Of a DNA stretch of 64,000 nt, positions 9,682 to 19,516 are shown in pieces. Source of the DNA: Clostridia bacterium. GTDB lineage: Bacteria > Bacillota > Clostridia > Oscillospirales > Acutalibacteraceae. Below the pieces are notes generated by a model that saw nothing but the letters and a program-made list of their open reading frames with translations, did not search any database and was not told where the DNA came from. The stretch spans positions 62,001 to 126,000 of the forward strand of contig JAKSQM010000004.1 of NCBI GenBank assembly GCA_024404115.1, in the 5' to 3' direction. A program made the position numbers and the translations under genes. The stretch's first letter is position 1; every line of letters starts with the position of its first letter.

Positions 9682-11241
9682 TTAAAAATTATAATATTTT
9701 TTAAGATTTTCAACATCATTTTCTGTGAAAGATCCGTCAAAAATAAACAGGTCATCCATATTAAAAATGAAGTTAAAATATTTATCATTGTGCTGGTTTG
9801 CGCCGTCATTACCAACAGTGAACGGCAGGTTATCCATATCGCAAAGGTGTCTTTCTTCAAGAGCGCAAACTCTGACAAGCTTAAAGTTGTGATAAATTCT
9901 CAGTTCAGATTTTTCTTTATCAAAAACAGTAATATTGTGAAGCCAACCCTCTGAAACATCATCGTGATAAGGCGTAACAAGCTCCAGCCTGCCATCACCG
10001 TCGGCAACAGAGAAGCGTGTATCACCGTCGCAAAATGTCTGGGTGAATCCACGGGAACTGCGATTTTTCCAGAACCAATCCTGTGTGGAGCAAACGCAGA
10101 CTTCCTCGTTAAGTGAGCTGTCAAGTTTAATCCAGAAGGCGAGGGCGAAGCTGTCTTTTTTGAATTTCAAATCTTCTGTAACGGCATATCCTGTTTTGCC
10201 AAGCTCTGCCCTTGCACCGAAAACGCCTGTGCTGTAATATTTGATTGTGCCGTGCTCAGTGAATTTATTTTTGCCAGTTTCATCTTTGATTTCATCATCA
10301 AAAAACATTGCAAGTTTTATTCTTTTTTCATCAAAAAATGATGCAAGACCTTGTTCACTTTTAAACGCAGGAGTTACTCTCGTTTTTATGTTATTTTTTT
10401 GAGGAGCAGGGGCGATATAATCGTTCACTTTTTGGGTAAAAATATTGTCGGGAATCTGCGAAGAAAATCCTGCTTTTTCAAACTGCGGAATATCAATTCC
10501 AAAAGCATAAAGCACAAGGGCGGCAACATCTTTGGTCTGTGCAAATCCCATCTGACTTTTTTCAATTCCTTTACCCGTAACAGCAAAATAAATGAAGCGT
10601 TCCTCTTTTGTGTAACCGCCATGACCGCCTCTTATTCCGCCATGGTCTGCAAGGCAGATGAAAAGTGTATCATCAAAAATGCCAGCCTTTTTGTAAGCCT
10701 CTGCAATGCGAAGAACATAATCGTCCGTCTTTTCAATCTGCTTGATATGACCCTCTGTGCCGTACCAGAAATGATGCCCTGCGCCGTCAACGTTATCAAA
10801 CTGAATAAAAAGAAAATCGGGCTTCTTTTCGATAACTTTTTCGATTTCTGCGCAGAGCAATTCATCATCGTCTGCTGTGATTAAATCGACACCCGCATCC
10901 TGCTCAATAATGCCACGATTTATAGGGTCCCAGTTACTGCATGCGGCAAGGTAAGCGTCGGGATATTCTTTTCTTATCCTTGCAAAAACTGTTGGCAGGT
11001 CTTTGTTTTCATAAGGGAATCTGTCAACAATGCTGTTGGTCAGCTGATGAACAGACGGATTACAGCCAATGAGCATTGCACCCCAGTTCTCTGCGCTGAT
11101 TGTGGGGTCCATTGAAAGTGCGTCATATGTAACTGCGCCATTTTCAAAAAGTGAATCAATATTCGGTGTGTTTGCATTGCGGTTGTAATTGCCCATGCCG
11201 TCAATGCCGATAACAACAGTGTGCTTGTATCTTTTTGTCAT
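9682..11241 (-). CDS. Alkaline-phosphatase-superfamily phosphodiesterase fused to a LamG-like domain
   Basis: Residues 8-270 have the layout of a type I phosphodiesterase/alkaline phosphatase core: VIGIDGMG gives the first metal Asp, the PTISAENW segment carries the likely Thr/Ser nucleophile, DNVDGAGHHFW supplies Asp and His ligands, ADHGG supplies Asp-His, and GGHGG the last His. Residues 320-519 form a beta-rich region resembling a concanavalin/LamG module (FALAFWIKLD, then FIFNMDDLFIFDG). LamG modules are usually extracellular, yet no signal peptide is visible, which is odd. It is the first gene of a three-gene operon with its own promoter. The substrate is unknown. Confidence 0.8.
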   Translation of the reverse strand: MTKRYKHTVVIGIDGMGNYNRNANTPNIDSLFENGAVTYDALSMDPTISAENWGAMLIGCNPSVHQLTNSIVDRFPYENKDLPTVFARIRKEYPDAYLAACSNWDPINRGIIEQDAGVDLITADDDELLCAEIEKVIEKKPDFLFIQFDNVDGAGHHFWYGTEGHIKQIEKTDDYVLRIAEAYKKAGIFDDTLFICLADHGGIRGGHGGYTKEERFIYFAVTGKGIEKSQMGFAQTKDVAALVLYAFGIDIPQFEKAGFSSQIPDNIFTQKVNDYIAPAPQKNNIKTRVTPAFKSEQGLASFFDEKRIKLAMFFDDEIKDETGKNKFTEHGTIKYYSTGVFGARAELGKTGYAVTEDLKFKKDSFALAFWIKLDSSLNEEVCVCSTQDWFWKNRSSRGFTQTFCDGDTRFSVADGDGRLELVTPYHDDVSEGWLHNITVFDKEKSELRIYHNFKLVRVCALEERHLCDMDNLPFTVGNDGANQHNDKYFNFIFNMDDLFIFDGSFTENDVENLKKYYNF

Positions 11242-11265
11242 AAAAAACTTCCTTTGTATTTATAG

Positions 11266-11294
11266 ATTATATATTAAAAGTGTTCGTTTTTCAA
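11266..11294 (-). promoter_or_regulatory. Promoter of the phosphoesterase operon
   Basis: Minus-strand TTGAAA and TATAAT boxes with exactly 17 bp between them, about 25 bp upstream of the start at 11241. This separates the operon from the glycyl-radical genes upstream. Confidence 0.7.
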
Positions 11295-11322
11295 TGCTGT
11301 ATTTCATTTTTAGAAAGAATTT

Positions 11323-12168
11323 TTATAATCCCGATGGCGTATAGATGCAACTGAATTTTTTTGCTATTTCTTTCATATACTCAGCTGAGGGAGGCACGAT
11401 ACTTTCTATATCATATTTTCTTCCAAGGGAATTATATTTTTCTTTGCCCGTGTTGTGGTATGCTAAGATTTCAAGGGGGGTGTTGCCTGCAAAAGCTTTC
11501 ACCTTTTCAATTTCTGATTCATTAAGGGTGGGGATAACAGGCATTCTGAAAATCAAATTTTTGTTTTCACTTTTTAGCTTTTGGGCATTATCTAAAATGA
11601 GTTGATTAGGAACACCTGTGAGCTTTTTATGAAGAACTTCGTCAATGCACTTAATGTCGCACAAAATTATATCAAGAAAAGGCAGAACTTTTTGGAAATT
11701 TTTCCATGGAACATTTGCCGCTGTTTCAATAGCTGTTCCAATATTTTTTTCTTTGCACTTTCTCAGAATTTCTGCGGCAAAATCTGATTGCAAAAGCGGC
11801 TCGCCGCCAGAGAGCGTAACACCGCCGCCTGAAGTTTCATAAAAGGCTTTGTCTTTTATTACTTCTTCCACAACCTCGTCAGCTGTTACTTTTTTGCCTG
11901 TGATTTTTCTTGCATTCTGTGGGCAGATTTCAACACATTTTCCGCAGGCGGTGCATTTATTTGTGAAAGTATTTTTGCAGAAAATTTCACATTCACCGCA
12001 GCCGATACACTTTGCGTGGCTGAGCATAAGCTCGGTATTTTTGTTTTGGGATTCGGGATTATGGCACCACAGACATTTTAAATTGCACCCTTTAAAAAAC
12101 ACGTTGGTGCGTATGCCTGTGCCGTCAAAAATGCTGAATCGCTGAATGTCAAAAATCATTCCGTCCAT
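11323..12168 (-). CDS. Glycyl-radical enzyme activating enzyme (radical SAM, PflA family)
   Basis: A radical S-adenosylmethionine protein of 281 residues. The CxxxCxxC cluster motif lies at Cys28, Cys32 and Cys35 (GCNLKCLWC). It is followed by an inserted two-cluster ferredoxin-like region (CIGCGECEIFC and CTACGKCVEICP, about residues 54-85), as in activases of the larger non-PFL glycyl-radical enzymes. GGGVTLSGGEPL is the SAM-binding motif. It installs the glycyl radical on its partner under anaerobic conditions. The start ATG lies one base after the stop of the glycyl-radical enzyme, so the two are translated as a pair. Confidence 0.93.
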   Translation of the reverse strand: MDGMIFDIQRFSIFDGTGIRTNVFFKGCNLKCLWCHNPESQNKNTELMLSHAKCIGCGECEIFCKNTFTNKCTACGKCVEICPQNARKITGKKVTADEVVEEVIKDKAFYETSGGGVTLSGGEPLLQSDFAAEILRKCKEKNIGTAIETAANVPWKNFQKVLPFLDIILCDIKCIDEVLHKKLTGVPNQLILDNAQKLKSENKNLIFRMPVIPTLNESEIEKVKAFAGNTPLEILAYHNTGKEKYNSLGRKYDIESIVPPSAEYMKEIAKKFSCIYTPSGL

Positions 12169-12169
12169 A

Positions 12170-14353
12170 TTACATTACCTGCTCTGTGCGTTTGATAATA
12201 TTATCCTGAAGTCCCTCTTCAAGCTCAACAAAATAATCGCTAAATCCGCCAACACGAACAATAAGATTTTTATATTTTTCGGGATTTTTCTTTGCCTCTT
12301 TAAGCTCGTCTGCACTTAAAACATTCACTTGAAGTGTCTGACCGCCTAAGCGAAAATAGGTTTTTGCAAGGGCGATAAAAGACAGGATTCCCGTGGGAGT
12401 ATTGAACTGGTTTTTTTGGAATTTCATCTGCAAGACATTACCGCTTGTGGCAAGAAATTGATTTGCTTTTAACACAGAGTTGAGAAGTGCGGTGGGGCCG
12501 TTTTCATCGCAGCCTGGCACTGCACCAATGCTGTCTGCAAGGGTTGAGTCATCTCTGTGCCTGCCATTTGGAAGTGCACCGACGCTGGCACCGTATCTTG
12601 CCGCACGCTCAAATGTGGAGCAGCCAAAGCCAAATTTTCCTCCTCTGAATGCAGATTTAGTCTGACCGTAGCGATAAATATGGTCGGTGATTTCAGCATA
12701 AATTCTATCAACATCATCAATATCATTGCCGAATTTATCATAAGAATAAAGGTCTTTCTGCATATTTTCGTAACCTTTAAAATCTGATTGCAAAGCATCT
12801 TTAAGCTGGGACATTGTGTATTTTTTCTCATCAAAAACGAAGTGCTTTATTGCCGCAAGGCTGTCTGCTGCATCGGGAAGTCCTTCGGTGAGAATTTGTG
12901 CATGACCGTAATAGGGACCTCTGTTTTTATAATCAAGTCCTTTTTCAATGCAGCCCTGAATAACAAGCGAGTGCCACGGATTTGGTGCGTGCTCTGCAAA
13001 AACACGCTGTGCGTAATTTGAAATTTCCACAACAGTGTCAGTGAGAAAATCTGTCTGTTTATAAAAGGCATTCAGCAATTTTTCAAATGAATCAAACTCA
13101 TCTGCGTTGCCTGTTGAAAGACCGATTTTTTCAAAGCATTTTTGGCATACACCGTCAAAAAGAGCAAATTCAAGAGCCTTGATAACGCTGATTTCTCCGT
13201 CCTCAAGTCCCATATGCGATTTGCCGAAAATGTCAATCTGATTGCATCCGTTCATGCAGTAAAGATGAGCATCGCTTGCAGGAATTCCGATAGCTTCAAG
13301 GGCGGGACAAACACATTCGTCATTATAAATTGCAGGCATACCAATGCCCGTTGCGATCGTTTCAACCGCCTCTTTCCACGCTCTTTCGGGGCTGTTTCTG
13401 TGAAAGCGCATGGTGATGTTTGGGGTTGTGTAGTGCTTTTCACGGGCAACACGCAAAATGTCATAAGTCAACTCACAACATCTGTCATTATAAAACTCAT
13501 CTGAGCCGCCAATGCAAAGATTCCACGCACGAACTTTATAAAAAAGCTCCCATAATTTTTCAAGGCATTTGTATCTGTCCTGCTCGTCATGTTTTTCATA
13601 ATATCTGCCAAGGGCATAGTCAAAAAGGCCCGGTGAGTCGTTATCAATAAAACTGTAAGCAAGCCAGAAAAACTGACAGGCTTCGAAAAAATCTCTCGGC
13701 TGATTCTGCGGAATATTCTGAAAAGCCGAAGCAATTCTTTTAAGAATTTTTGCATCATTTTCGCTTGCAGTTTCAATCATTTTTTCTGCAAGAATTCTAT
13801 ATCTTTCTGCAAGAATTTCAAGGGCAGAAAGTGCAATTTCAAGTGAGTCATAAAACGATTTTTTATCGGTATGAATTTTTTTGAAAAGATTTATTTTTTC
13901 TCTTATTCCGTTTGTGCCGATTCTGAGAAGCATTTCATAATCGGGGTTTGCATGACCTGACCCTGCGCCCCAGCAGCAGTTGTTATCCATCAGCTTAAAG
14001 TGATTGTTTGTAAAAACTTCACCTGTTAAGCGAAATGTTCTGATAGGCTCAAATTCATCGTAAAGCACATCAATTTCATCTGCAAGATAAGGAAAACGCT
14101 TCTTTTGATTGTTGCGTATATTAGGATCAGATTCTATTCCACCGCCTCTTGAATAATGAATGCCCATGTTTGGAAATTCACAGCAGGGGCCTGCAAACCA
14201 GTCCGCAGGATTTATTGAAATTTCGCACTTTTCCATAAATGCTTTAAATCCACAGGCAATGCGATAATTTCTTTCATATTTCGGGTCAACACCGCTTACA
14301 TCAGCCTCTTTAAATCCAAAGGCGAATGGCTCAATCTCTCGTAAAGTTTTCAT
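12170..14353 (-). CDS. Glycyl-radical enzyme, divergent, unknown substrate
   Basis: A 727-residue member of the pyruvate formate-lyase superfamily. The C-terminal glycyl-radical motif reads RVGGFSDYF with the radical-bearing glycine at Gly703 (usual RVxGYSxxF). The thiyl-radical cysteine is Cys370 in MNGCNQIDI. In diol dehydratases, choline lyase, hydroxyproline dehydratase and isethionate lyase the cysteine sits in GCVE, the Glu acting as general base; here it is Gln372. PFL has two adjacent cysteines, also absent. The substrate is therefore not predictable and may be new. No microcompartment shell genes are nearby. The upstream leader has a small inverted repeat. RBS GAGGTG supports the ATG at 14351-14353. 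Confidence 0.9.
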   Translation of the reverse strand: MKTLREIEPFAFGFKEADVSGVDPKYERNYRIACGFKAFMEKCEISINPADWFAGPCCEFPNMGIHYSRGGGIESDPNIRNNQKKRFPYLADEIDVLYDEFEPIRTFRLTGEVFTNNHFKLMDNNCCWGAGSGHANPDYEMLLRIGTNGIREKINLFKKIHTDKKSFYDSLEIALSALEILAERYRILAEKMIETASENDAKILKRIASAFQNIPQNQPRDFFEACQFFWLAYSFIDNDSPGLFDYALGRYYEKHDEQDRYKCLEKLWELFYKVRAWNLCIGGSDEFYNDRCCELTYDILRVAREKHYTTPNITMRFHRNSPERAWKEAVETIATGIGMPAIYNDECVCPALEAIGIPASDAHLYCMNGCNQIDIFGKSHMGLEDGEISVIKALEFALFDGVCQKCFEKIGLSTGNADEFDSFEKLLNAFYKQTDFLTDTVVEISNYAQRVFAEHAPNPWHSLVIQGCIEKGLDYKNRGPYYGHAQILTEGLPDAADSLAAIKHFVFDEKKYTMSQLKDALQSDFKGYENMQKDLYSYDKFGNDIDDVDRIYAEITDHIYRYGQTKSAFRGGKFGFGCSTFERAARYGASVGALPNGRHRDDSTLADSIGAVPGCDENGPTALLNSVLKANQFLATSGNVLQMKFQKNQFNTPTGILSFIALAKTYFRLGGQTLQVNVLSADELKEAKKNPEKYKNLIVRVGGFSDYFVELEEGLQDNIIKRTEQVM

Positions 14354-14369
14354 ATCTGCACCTCTTTTA

Positions 14370-14387
14370 ACGGCAGAGAATTGCCGT
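14370..14387 (-). promoter_or_regulatory. Inverted repeat in the leader of the glycyl-radical operon
   Basis: A perfect 6-bp palindrome (ACGGCA/TGCCGT) with a 6-nt loop, between a probable -10 (TATAAT on the minus strand near 14402-14407) and the ribosome site. It could be a repressor operator or an mRNA hairpin. The -35 box is poor, which would suit regulated transcription. Confidence 0.4.
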
Positions 14388-14493
14388 ACTTTCTTAAAAT
14401 ATTATACAATATATTTTTGTGTTTGAAAAGGCAAAAGGGAAATATCGTTATAATAAAATTTCAAACATTTTACTTCTTACTGTTAAAAATAGG

Positions 14494-14522
14494 TTGACAA
14501 AAAATTCTTTAAGGTGTAAAAT
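14494..14522 (+). promoter_or_regulatory. Promoter of carA-carB-bioY
   Basis: Consensus TTGACA and TAAAAT boxes with exactly 17 bp between them. Transcription should begin near 14529, only about 15 nt before the hairpin at 14544. The segment from 14423 to 14493 shows no gene. Confidence 0.8.
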
Positions 14523-14543
14523 TCAGTTGTAAAAGGCAAAGGG

Positions 14544-14582
14544 GTCTTTGAGCTTTGATGGCTCAAAGACTCTTTTTTTATT
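14544..14582 (+). terminator. Leader terminator (attenuator) of the carAB operon
   Basis: A perfect 10-bp stem (GTCTTTGAGC/GCTCAAAGAC, 14544-14553 with 14561-14570) with a 7-nt loop is followed by TCTTTTTTT. It lies between the promoter and carA on the same strand. No plus-strand gene ends before it, so it can only act as a regulated stop in the carAB leader. The predicted leader RNA before the stem is too short for a standard PyrR or T-box element. Confidence 0.75.
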
Positions 14583-14615
14583 ATCATAAAACGATTTTCA
14601 GAAAGGGGATTCAGA

Positions 14616-15707
14616 ATGGCTTCAGTGAAAATGAGAATAATCCTCGAAAACGGTTCTGAATATTGCGGAACTGCTTTTGGATCAGCCAAAGAAAAAATAA
14701 CAGAGCTTGTTTTTAACACATCAATGGCAGGGTATCAGGAGATTCTTTCTGACCCGTCATACACAGGGCAGGGCATTGTAATGACATATCCGCTTATAGG
14801 CAATTACGGTATGGCAGACGATGACTATGAAACAGAAACGCCCACAGTTGACGCAATGATAGTCCGTGAAAATAACGACGAGCCGTCAAATTTCAGATGC
14901 AGTGAAACTCTCAGCGGAGTTATGGAAAAATATTCTATAACAGGTGTGCAGGGGATAGACACACGAAAGCTCACCCGTGAAATCAGAAATTACGGAAGCT
15001 GTAAGGCACTTATTACACCAGTGGATATTTCTGTTGAAGATGCCGTTGAATTGCTTCAAAAAACTGAGCTTCCATGTGATGCTGTCAGCCGTGTGAGCCG
15101 AAAGAAAATCACAGAGTATAAATGCGAAAATCCTAAATATCATGTGGCGGCATTTGACTGCGGAATGAAGCAGAATATTGTCCGCTCATTTAATGAAAGA
15201 AATTGTGATGTTACTGTTTTGCCGTGGAATACTCCTGCTGAAAAGGTGTTTGAAATCGCTCCCGACGGTGTGTTCCTTTCAAATGGCCCTGGCAACCCCA
15301 CAGATGTTAAAGAGCTGATTGAAACAGCCAAAAAGCTTATTGGAAAATTCCCGATTTTTGGCATCTGCCTTGGCCATCAGATTCTTTCTTTGGCATATGG
15401 CGCAGAAACATACAAGCTGAAATTCGGACACAGAGGCGGCAATCATCCTATCAAAAATCTTGAAACAGATAAGATTGAAATAACTTCACAAAATCACTCT
15501 TATGCGGTTAAGGTTGAGAGCCTTGAAAAGACAAAATTAAAGCTGACGCACATAAATCTTTTGGATAACACAGCGGAGGGTGTTGCCTGCGAAGAAGATA
15601 AAGTTTTTGCAGTACAGTATCACCCCGAAAGCGCACCAGGCCCGCAGGACAGCGCATATCTTTTTGATAAATTTATCTCTATGATGGAGGAAAACAAAAA
15701 TGCCTAA
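14616..15707 (+). CDS. carA: Carbamoyl-phosphate synthase small (glutaminase) subunit
   Basis: A 363-residue protein of normal length for the family. The N-terminal half is the CarA-specific domain ([20 protein letters not shown]). The C-terminal half is a class I glutamine amidotransferase with nucleophile Cys in FGICLGHQ and the catalytic His-Glu in YHPESAPGP. It releases ammonia from glutamine and passes it to CarB for carbamoyl phosphate, feeding pyrimidine and arginine synthesis. ATG follows AAAGGGG. The last 8 nt overlap the start of carB. Transcription is probably controlled by the leader terminator. Confidence 0.97.
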   Translation: MASVKMRIILENGSEYCGTAFGSAKEKITELVFNTSMAGYQEILSDPSYTGQGIVMTYPLIGNYGMADDDYETETPTVDAMIVRENNDEPSNFRCSETLSGVMEKYSITGVQGIDTRKLTREIRNYGSCKALITPVDISVEDAVELLQKTELPCDAVSRVSRKKITEYKCENPKYHVAAFDCGMKQNIVRSFNERNCDVTVLPWNTPAEKVFEIAPDGVFLSNGPGNPTDVKELIETAKKLIGKFPIFGICLGHQILSLAYGAETYKLKFGHRGGNHPIKNLETDKIEITSQNHSYAVKVESLEKTKLKLTHINLLDNTAEGVACEEDKVFAVQYHPESAPGPQDSAYLFDKFISMMEENKNA

Positions 15708-18700
15708 AAGAACTGATATAAATAAAATTCTTGTAATCGGTTCTGGACCGATTGTTATAGGTCAGGCGGCAGAGTTTGACTATGCAGGCACGCAGGCTTG
15801 TATGGCTTTAAAAGAGGAGGGCTATGAGGTTATTCTCTGCAACTCCAACCCTGCCACAATTATGACAGATACGTCAATTGCTGATAAGGTTTTTATGGAG
15901 CCGCTGACAGTTGAATATGTTGCAAAAATAATCAGAAAAGAAAGACCAGACGCAGTCCTCCCAGGTATCGGCGGTCAGACAGGTCTTAACCTTGCAATGC
16001 AGTTAGAAAAGCTTGGTGTTTTAAAAGAGTGTGATGTTGAGCTTCTCGGCACAAAAAGTGAAAGCATAAACAGGGCAGAGGACAGAGAGCTTTTTAAAGA
16101 GCTTTGCGAAAGCATTGGCGAGCCTGTTTTGCCCTCAGAGGTTGTAAGCTCTGAAGAAGAGGGATATATAATTGCAGAGAAAATCGGCTATCCTGTTGTA
16201 CTTCGCCCTGCGTTCACATTGGGCGGCACAGGCGGCGGCTTTGCAGAGGATAAAGAAGAATTTTCGCAGTTAATCAAAAATGCACTTTCCCTTTCACCAG
16301 TTCATCAGGTGCTTATTGAAAAGAGCGTTAAGGGATATAAAGAGATTGAGTATGAGGTAATCCGTGATTCAAACGATACCGCAATTACCGTTTGCAATAT
16401 GGAAAATCTTGACCCTGTGGGCATCCACACTGGCGACTCAATTGTTGTCTGCCCGTCGCAGACTCTTACAAATAAAGAGTATCATATGCTTCGAGACAGT
16501 GCGCTTAAAATTATCCGCTCACTTGAAATTGAGGGCGGCTGCAATGTTCAGTTTGCGCTTGACCCCAAATCTTTCCAGTATTATCTCATTGAGGTAAACC
16601 CACGAGTTTCACGCTCATCTGCACTGGCTTCAAAGGCAAGCGGATATCCGATCGCCCGTGTTTCTGCAAAAATCAGCGTTGGTATGCGTCTTGACGAAAT
16701 TCAGCTTGCAAATACAATGGCTTGCTTTGAGCCTGCACTTGACTATATTGTTACAAAAATGCCACGCTTCCCCTTTGATAAATTCGCAGATGCAAACAAC
16801 AGCCTCAGCACACAGATGAAAGCAACAGGCGAGGTTATGAGCGTTGGCAGAACAGCGGAGGAAAGCCTTTTAAAAGCTGTCCGCTCACTTGAAATCGGTG
16901 TTTATCATCTTTACATGAAAAAGTTTGATGATTTTTCAACAGAGGAAATGGCGGAATATATTAAAATCGGCACTGACGATAGAGTTTATGCAATTGCAGA
17001 ACTTCTGCGCCGTGGATTCAGCAAAGAAAAAATTGCAAAAAATACAGGCATTGACCATTTCTTTATCAGAAAAATCAGTTCAATTGTTGAGATGGAAAAC
17101 AAGCTTAAAAATGCTCCCGATGATCTTTCGGTGCTTTATGAAGCAAAGCGTATGGGATTTTCTGATCTTGCAATTGCAGATTACTGGAACACAACATCAA
17201 GAAATATTTTTGAAATAAGAAAAGCCAACGGCATTATGCCAACATATAAAATGATTGACACCTGCGCTTCTGAATTTAAGAGCTATGTGCCTTATTTCTA
17301 TTCAACTTATGAGGAAGAAAATGAATCAATCGTATCCCAAAAGAAAAAGATAATTGTTCTCGGCTCAGGCCCTATCAGAATCGGTCAGGGCGTTGAGTTC
17401 GATTACTCTACAGTTCACGCTATCAAAACAATCAAAAGTGAGGGCTATGAGGCTATTATCATCAACAATAACCCAGAAACAGTTTCAACCGATTACACCA
17501 CATCCGATAAGCTCTATTTTGAACCCCTTTGCGTTGAGGATGTTATGAATATCATCACTCTTGAGAATCCAGAGGGTGTTATCGTTTCTCTTGGAGGTCA
17601 GACAGCGGTCAACCTTGCACAGCCTCTTGAGGATTACGGTGTAAAACTTCTTGGCACAGATTGCGCCGCCATTGAAAAGGCAGAGAACAGAGATTCTTTT
17701 GAAAAGCTTCTTATTTCGCTTAACATCCCCCAGCCAAAAGGACTTGCAGTTACAAATATTGAGGACGGTATCAAGGCTGCGGCAGATATTGGTTATCCTG
17801 TTCTTGTTCGCCCCTCATTTGTTCTTGGCGGAAGAGCAATGCAGATTGTTTCTAAAGAAAAAGATTTGCGTCATTACCTCAAAACTGCCGTTGAAATTGA
17901 CGAGGATAAACCCGTTCTTGTTGATAAATATATTCAGGGCAAAGAGGTTGAGGTTGATGCAATTTGCGACGGCGAAAATGTTTTTGTGCCAGGTATTATG
18001 GAGCTTGTTGAGCGTACAGGTGTTCACTCTGGCGACTCTGTGAGCGTTTACCCAACATTCAGCGTGTCTGATAAAGTTAAGGGCAAAATTCTTGAATATT
18101 CCAAAAAATTAGGTCTTGGTATCGGTATTATCGGTCTTTTCAACATTCAGTTTATTGTTGATAAAAATGACGATGTTTATATTATCGAGGTTAATCCCCG
18201 TTCATCAAGAACAGTGCCATTCCTTTCAAAATCAACAGGCTACAGTCTTGCAGATATTGCCTCACTTGTAATTATGGGCAAGAGCCTGCGTGAACAGGGC
18301 ATATATGACCTTTACCCCGAAGAAAGGAAACGCTGGTATGTTAAAGCTCCTGCATTCTCTTTCTCAAAGCTTCACGGAATGGATTCATATCTTTCACCCG
18401 AAATGAAATCAACTGGTGAAGCAATCGGCTATGATGATAAGCTTCACAGAGCAATGTATAAGGCGCTTGTTGCATCTGGAATGAAGCTTCAGAATTACGG
18501 CACAGTTCTTGTAACTCTTGCTGACGAAGATAAGGTTGAAGCAATGCCACTTATAAAAAGATTTTACGATATGGGCTTTAATATTGAGGCAACATCTCTC
18601 ACAGCGGAGTATCTTAAAAATTATGGCATCCGCACAAGAGTAAGGGGTAAAATCAGCGAGGGCAGTACGGACGTTCTTGACTCAATCCGTTCTGGATATG

Positions 18701-18879
18701 TGAGCTATGTTATCAATACCCGTGCGATTATGTCTGGCGTGCATTATGAGGACGGCGTTCAGATTCGCCGCTGCGCAACAGAAAATAATGTAACAATGTT
18801 CACTTCTCTTGATACAGTAAGAGTGTTGCTTGATGTGCTTGAAGAAATCACAATCAGCATTTCACTGATTAACAGTTAA
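15700..18879 (+). CDS. carB: Carbamoyl-phosphate synthase large subunit
   Basis: A 1059-residue protein of standard length with the two homologous synthetase halves: [18 protein letters not shown] near residue 12 and [17 protein letters not shown] near residue 550, each with an ATP-grasp domain ([15 protein letters not shown] in the first, [15 protein letters not shown] in the second). The last 140 residues form the MGS-like allosteric domain that binds UMP and ornithine in known enzymes. It makes carbamoyl phosphate from bicarbonate, ATP and ammonia channelled from CarA. Overlap with carA implies coupled translation. Confidence 0.98.
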   Translation: MPKRTDINKILVIGSGPIVIGQAAEFDYAGTQACMALKEEGYEVILCNSNPATIMTDTSIADKVFMEPLTVEYVAKIIRKERPDAVLPGIGGQTGLNLAMQLEKLGVLKECDVELLGTKSESINRAEDRELFKELCESIGEPVLPSEVVSSEEEGYIIAEKIGYPVVLRPAFTLGGTGGGFAEDKEEFSQLIKNALSLSPVHQVLIEKSVKGYKEIEYEVIRDSNDTAITVCNMENLDPVGIHTGDSIVVCPSQTLTNKEYHMLRDSALKIIRSLEIEGGCNVQFALDPKSFQYYLIEVNPRVSRSSALASKASGYPIARVSAKISVGMRLDEIQLANTMACFEPALDYIVTKMPRFPFDKFADANNSLSTQMKATGEVMSVGRTAEESLLKAVRSLEIGVYHLYMKKFDDFSTEEMAEYIKIGTDDRVYAIAELLRRGFSKEKIAKNTGIDHFFIRKISSIVEMENKLKNAPDDLSVLYEAKRMGFSDLAIADYWNTTSRNIFEIRKANGIMPTYKMIDTCASEFKSYVPYFYSTYEEENESIVSQKKKIIVLGSGPIRIGQGVEFDYSTVHAIKTIKSEGYEAIIINNNPETVSTDYTTSDKLYFEPLCVEDVMNIITLENPEGVIVSLGGQTAVNLAQPLEDYGVKLLGTDCAAIEKAENRDSFEKLLISLNIPQPKGLAVTNIEDGIKAAADIGYPVLVRPSFVLGGRAMQIVSKEKDLRHYLKTAVEIDEDKPVLVDKYIQGKEVEVDAICDGENVFVPGIMELVERTGVHSGDSVSVYPTFSVSDKVKGKILEYSKKLGLGIGIIGLFNIQFIVDKNDDVYIIEVNPRSSRTVPFLSKSTGYSLADIASLVIMGKSLREQGIYDLYPEERKRWYVKAPAFSFSKLHGMDSYLSPEMKSTGEAIGYDDKLHRAMYKALVASGMKLQNYGTVLVTLADEDKVEAMPLIKRFYDMGFNIEATSLTAEYLKNYGIRTRVRGKISEGSTDVLDSIRSGYVSYVINTRAIMSGVHYEDGVQIRRCATENNVTMFTSLDTVRVLLDVLEEITISISLINS

Positions 18880-18882
18880 GCT

Positions 18883-19416
18883 ATGAAAAATAAAAAAACA
18901 ATTCAATCCATTGCGGTGGCATCGGTTTTTACGGCAATTATCTGCATCAGCGCACAGATTTCTGTGCCAATGCCATACGGTGTGCCTGTAACGTTGCAGA
19001 CCTTTGCCGTTGCACTTTGCGGTTATTGCCTTGGTGCAAAAAAGAGCCTTATGTCAATTGTCGCATATATTTTAATCGGTCTTGCAGGTGTGCCCGTTTT
19101 CTCAAATTTTAACGGGGGAGCGGCGGCACTTTTCGGCAAAACAGGCGGGTTCATTTTTGGATTTATTTTCCTTATACTTTCTTGCGGATTTGCCGAAAAA
19201 ATCGACAGAAAAATTTTAAAAATTCTAACAGGAATGGGCGGAATTATTCTTTGCCATATAACAGGAATAAGCTGGTTTTCGTTCCTCACTAAATCGTCAT
19301 TGTTTTCATCGGCTGTGATGGTTTCAATTCCATTTATTCTGAAAGATGTTGTGAGCGTTGTTTTAGCAGAGCTTCTTTCTGAACGGCTGAAGAAAATAAA
19401 GAATCTTCCTATCTGA
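18883..19416 (+). CDS. bioY: BioY-family biotin transporter (ECF S component)
   Basis: A 177-residue membrane protein with about six hydrophobic segments and BioY hallmarks: VPVTLQTFAVALCG near residue 35 and GKTGGFIFGFIF near residue 82. BioY captures biotin alone or with the EcfAT energising module; no ecfA or ecfT gene is in the window. The start follows carB by 3 nt without a strong ribosome site of its own, so translation is probably coupled to carB. Joining biotin uptake to carbamoyl-phosphate synthesis is unusual. A terminator follows directly. Confidence 0.9.
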   Translation: MKNKKTIQSIAVASVFTAIICISAQISVPMPYGVPVTLQTFAVALCGYCLGAKKSLMSIVAYILIGLAGVPVFSNFNGGAAALFGKTGGFIFGFIFLILSCGFAEKIDRKILKILTGMGGIILCHITGISWFSFLTKSSLFSSAVMVSIPFILKDVVSVVLAELLSERLKKIKNLPI

Positions 19417-19421
19417 AAAGG

Positions 19422-19466
19422 GGAGCGTGTAGGTTTTGGCTGACCTGCACGCTTTCCTTTTTTATT
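19422..19466 (+). terminator. Intrinsic terminator of carA-carB-bioY
   Basis: Stem GCGTGTAGGT/ACCTGCACGC with one G-U pair, followed by TTTCCTTTTTTATT. Confidence 0.8.
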
Positions 19467-19468
19467 GC

Positions 19469-19500
19469 AAAAAAATCTGACCCCGAAAAACGGAGTCAGA
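19469..19500 (-). terminator. Intrinsic terminator of the hyp/membrane-protein cluster
   Basis: Minus-strand stem TCTGACTCCG/CGGGGTCAGA (one mismatch) followed by seven T. It ends the leftward cluster that begins at 25164. Confidence 0.85.
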
Positions 19501-19516
19501 CTGTAAAAAAGTTAAA

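Noticed and set aside
10351-10884. 177-codon rightward reading frame opposite the alkaline-phosphatase-superfamily gene
   Set aside because: It lies wholly antisense to a gene with clear family motifs, has no ribosome site and its Cys/Phe-rich composition is typical of a shadow frame.
14483-14719. 78-codon leftward frame over the carAB leader
   Set aside because: It covers the consensus promoter and terminator hairpin of carAB and is antisense to the start of carA.
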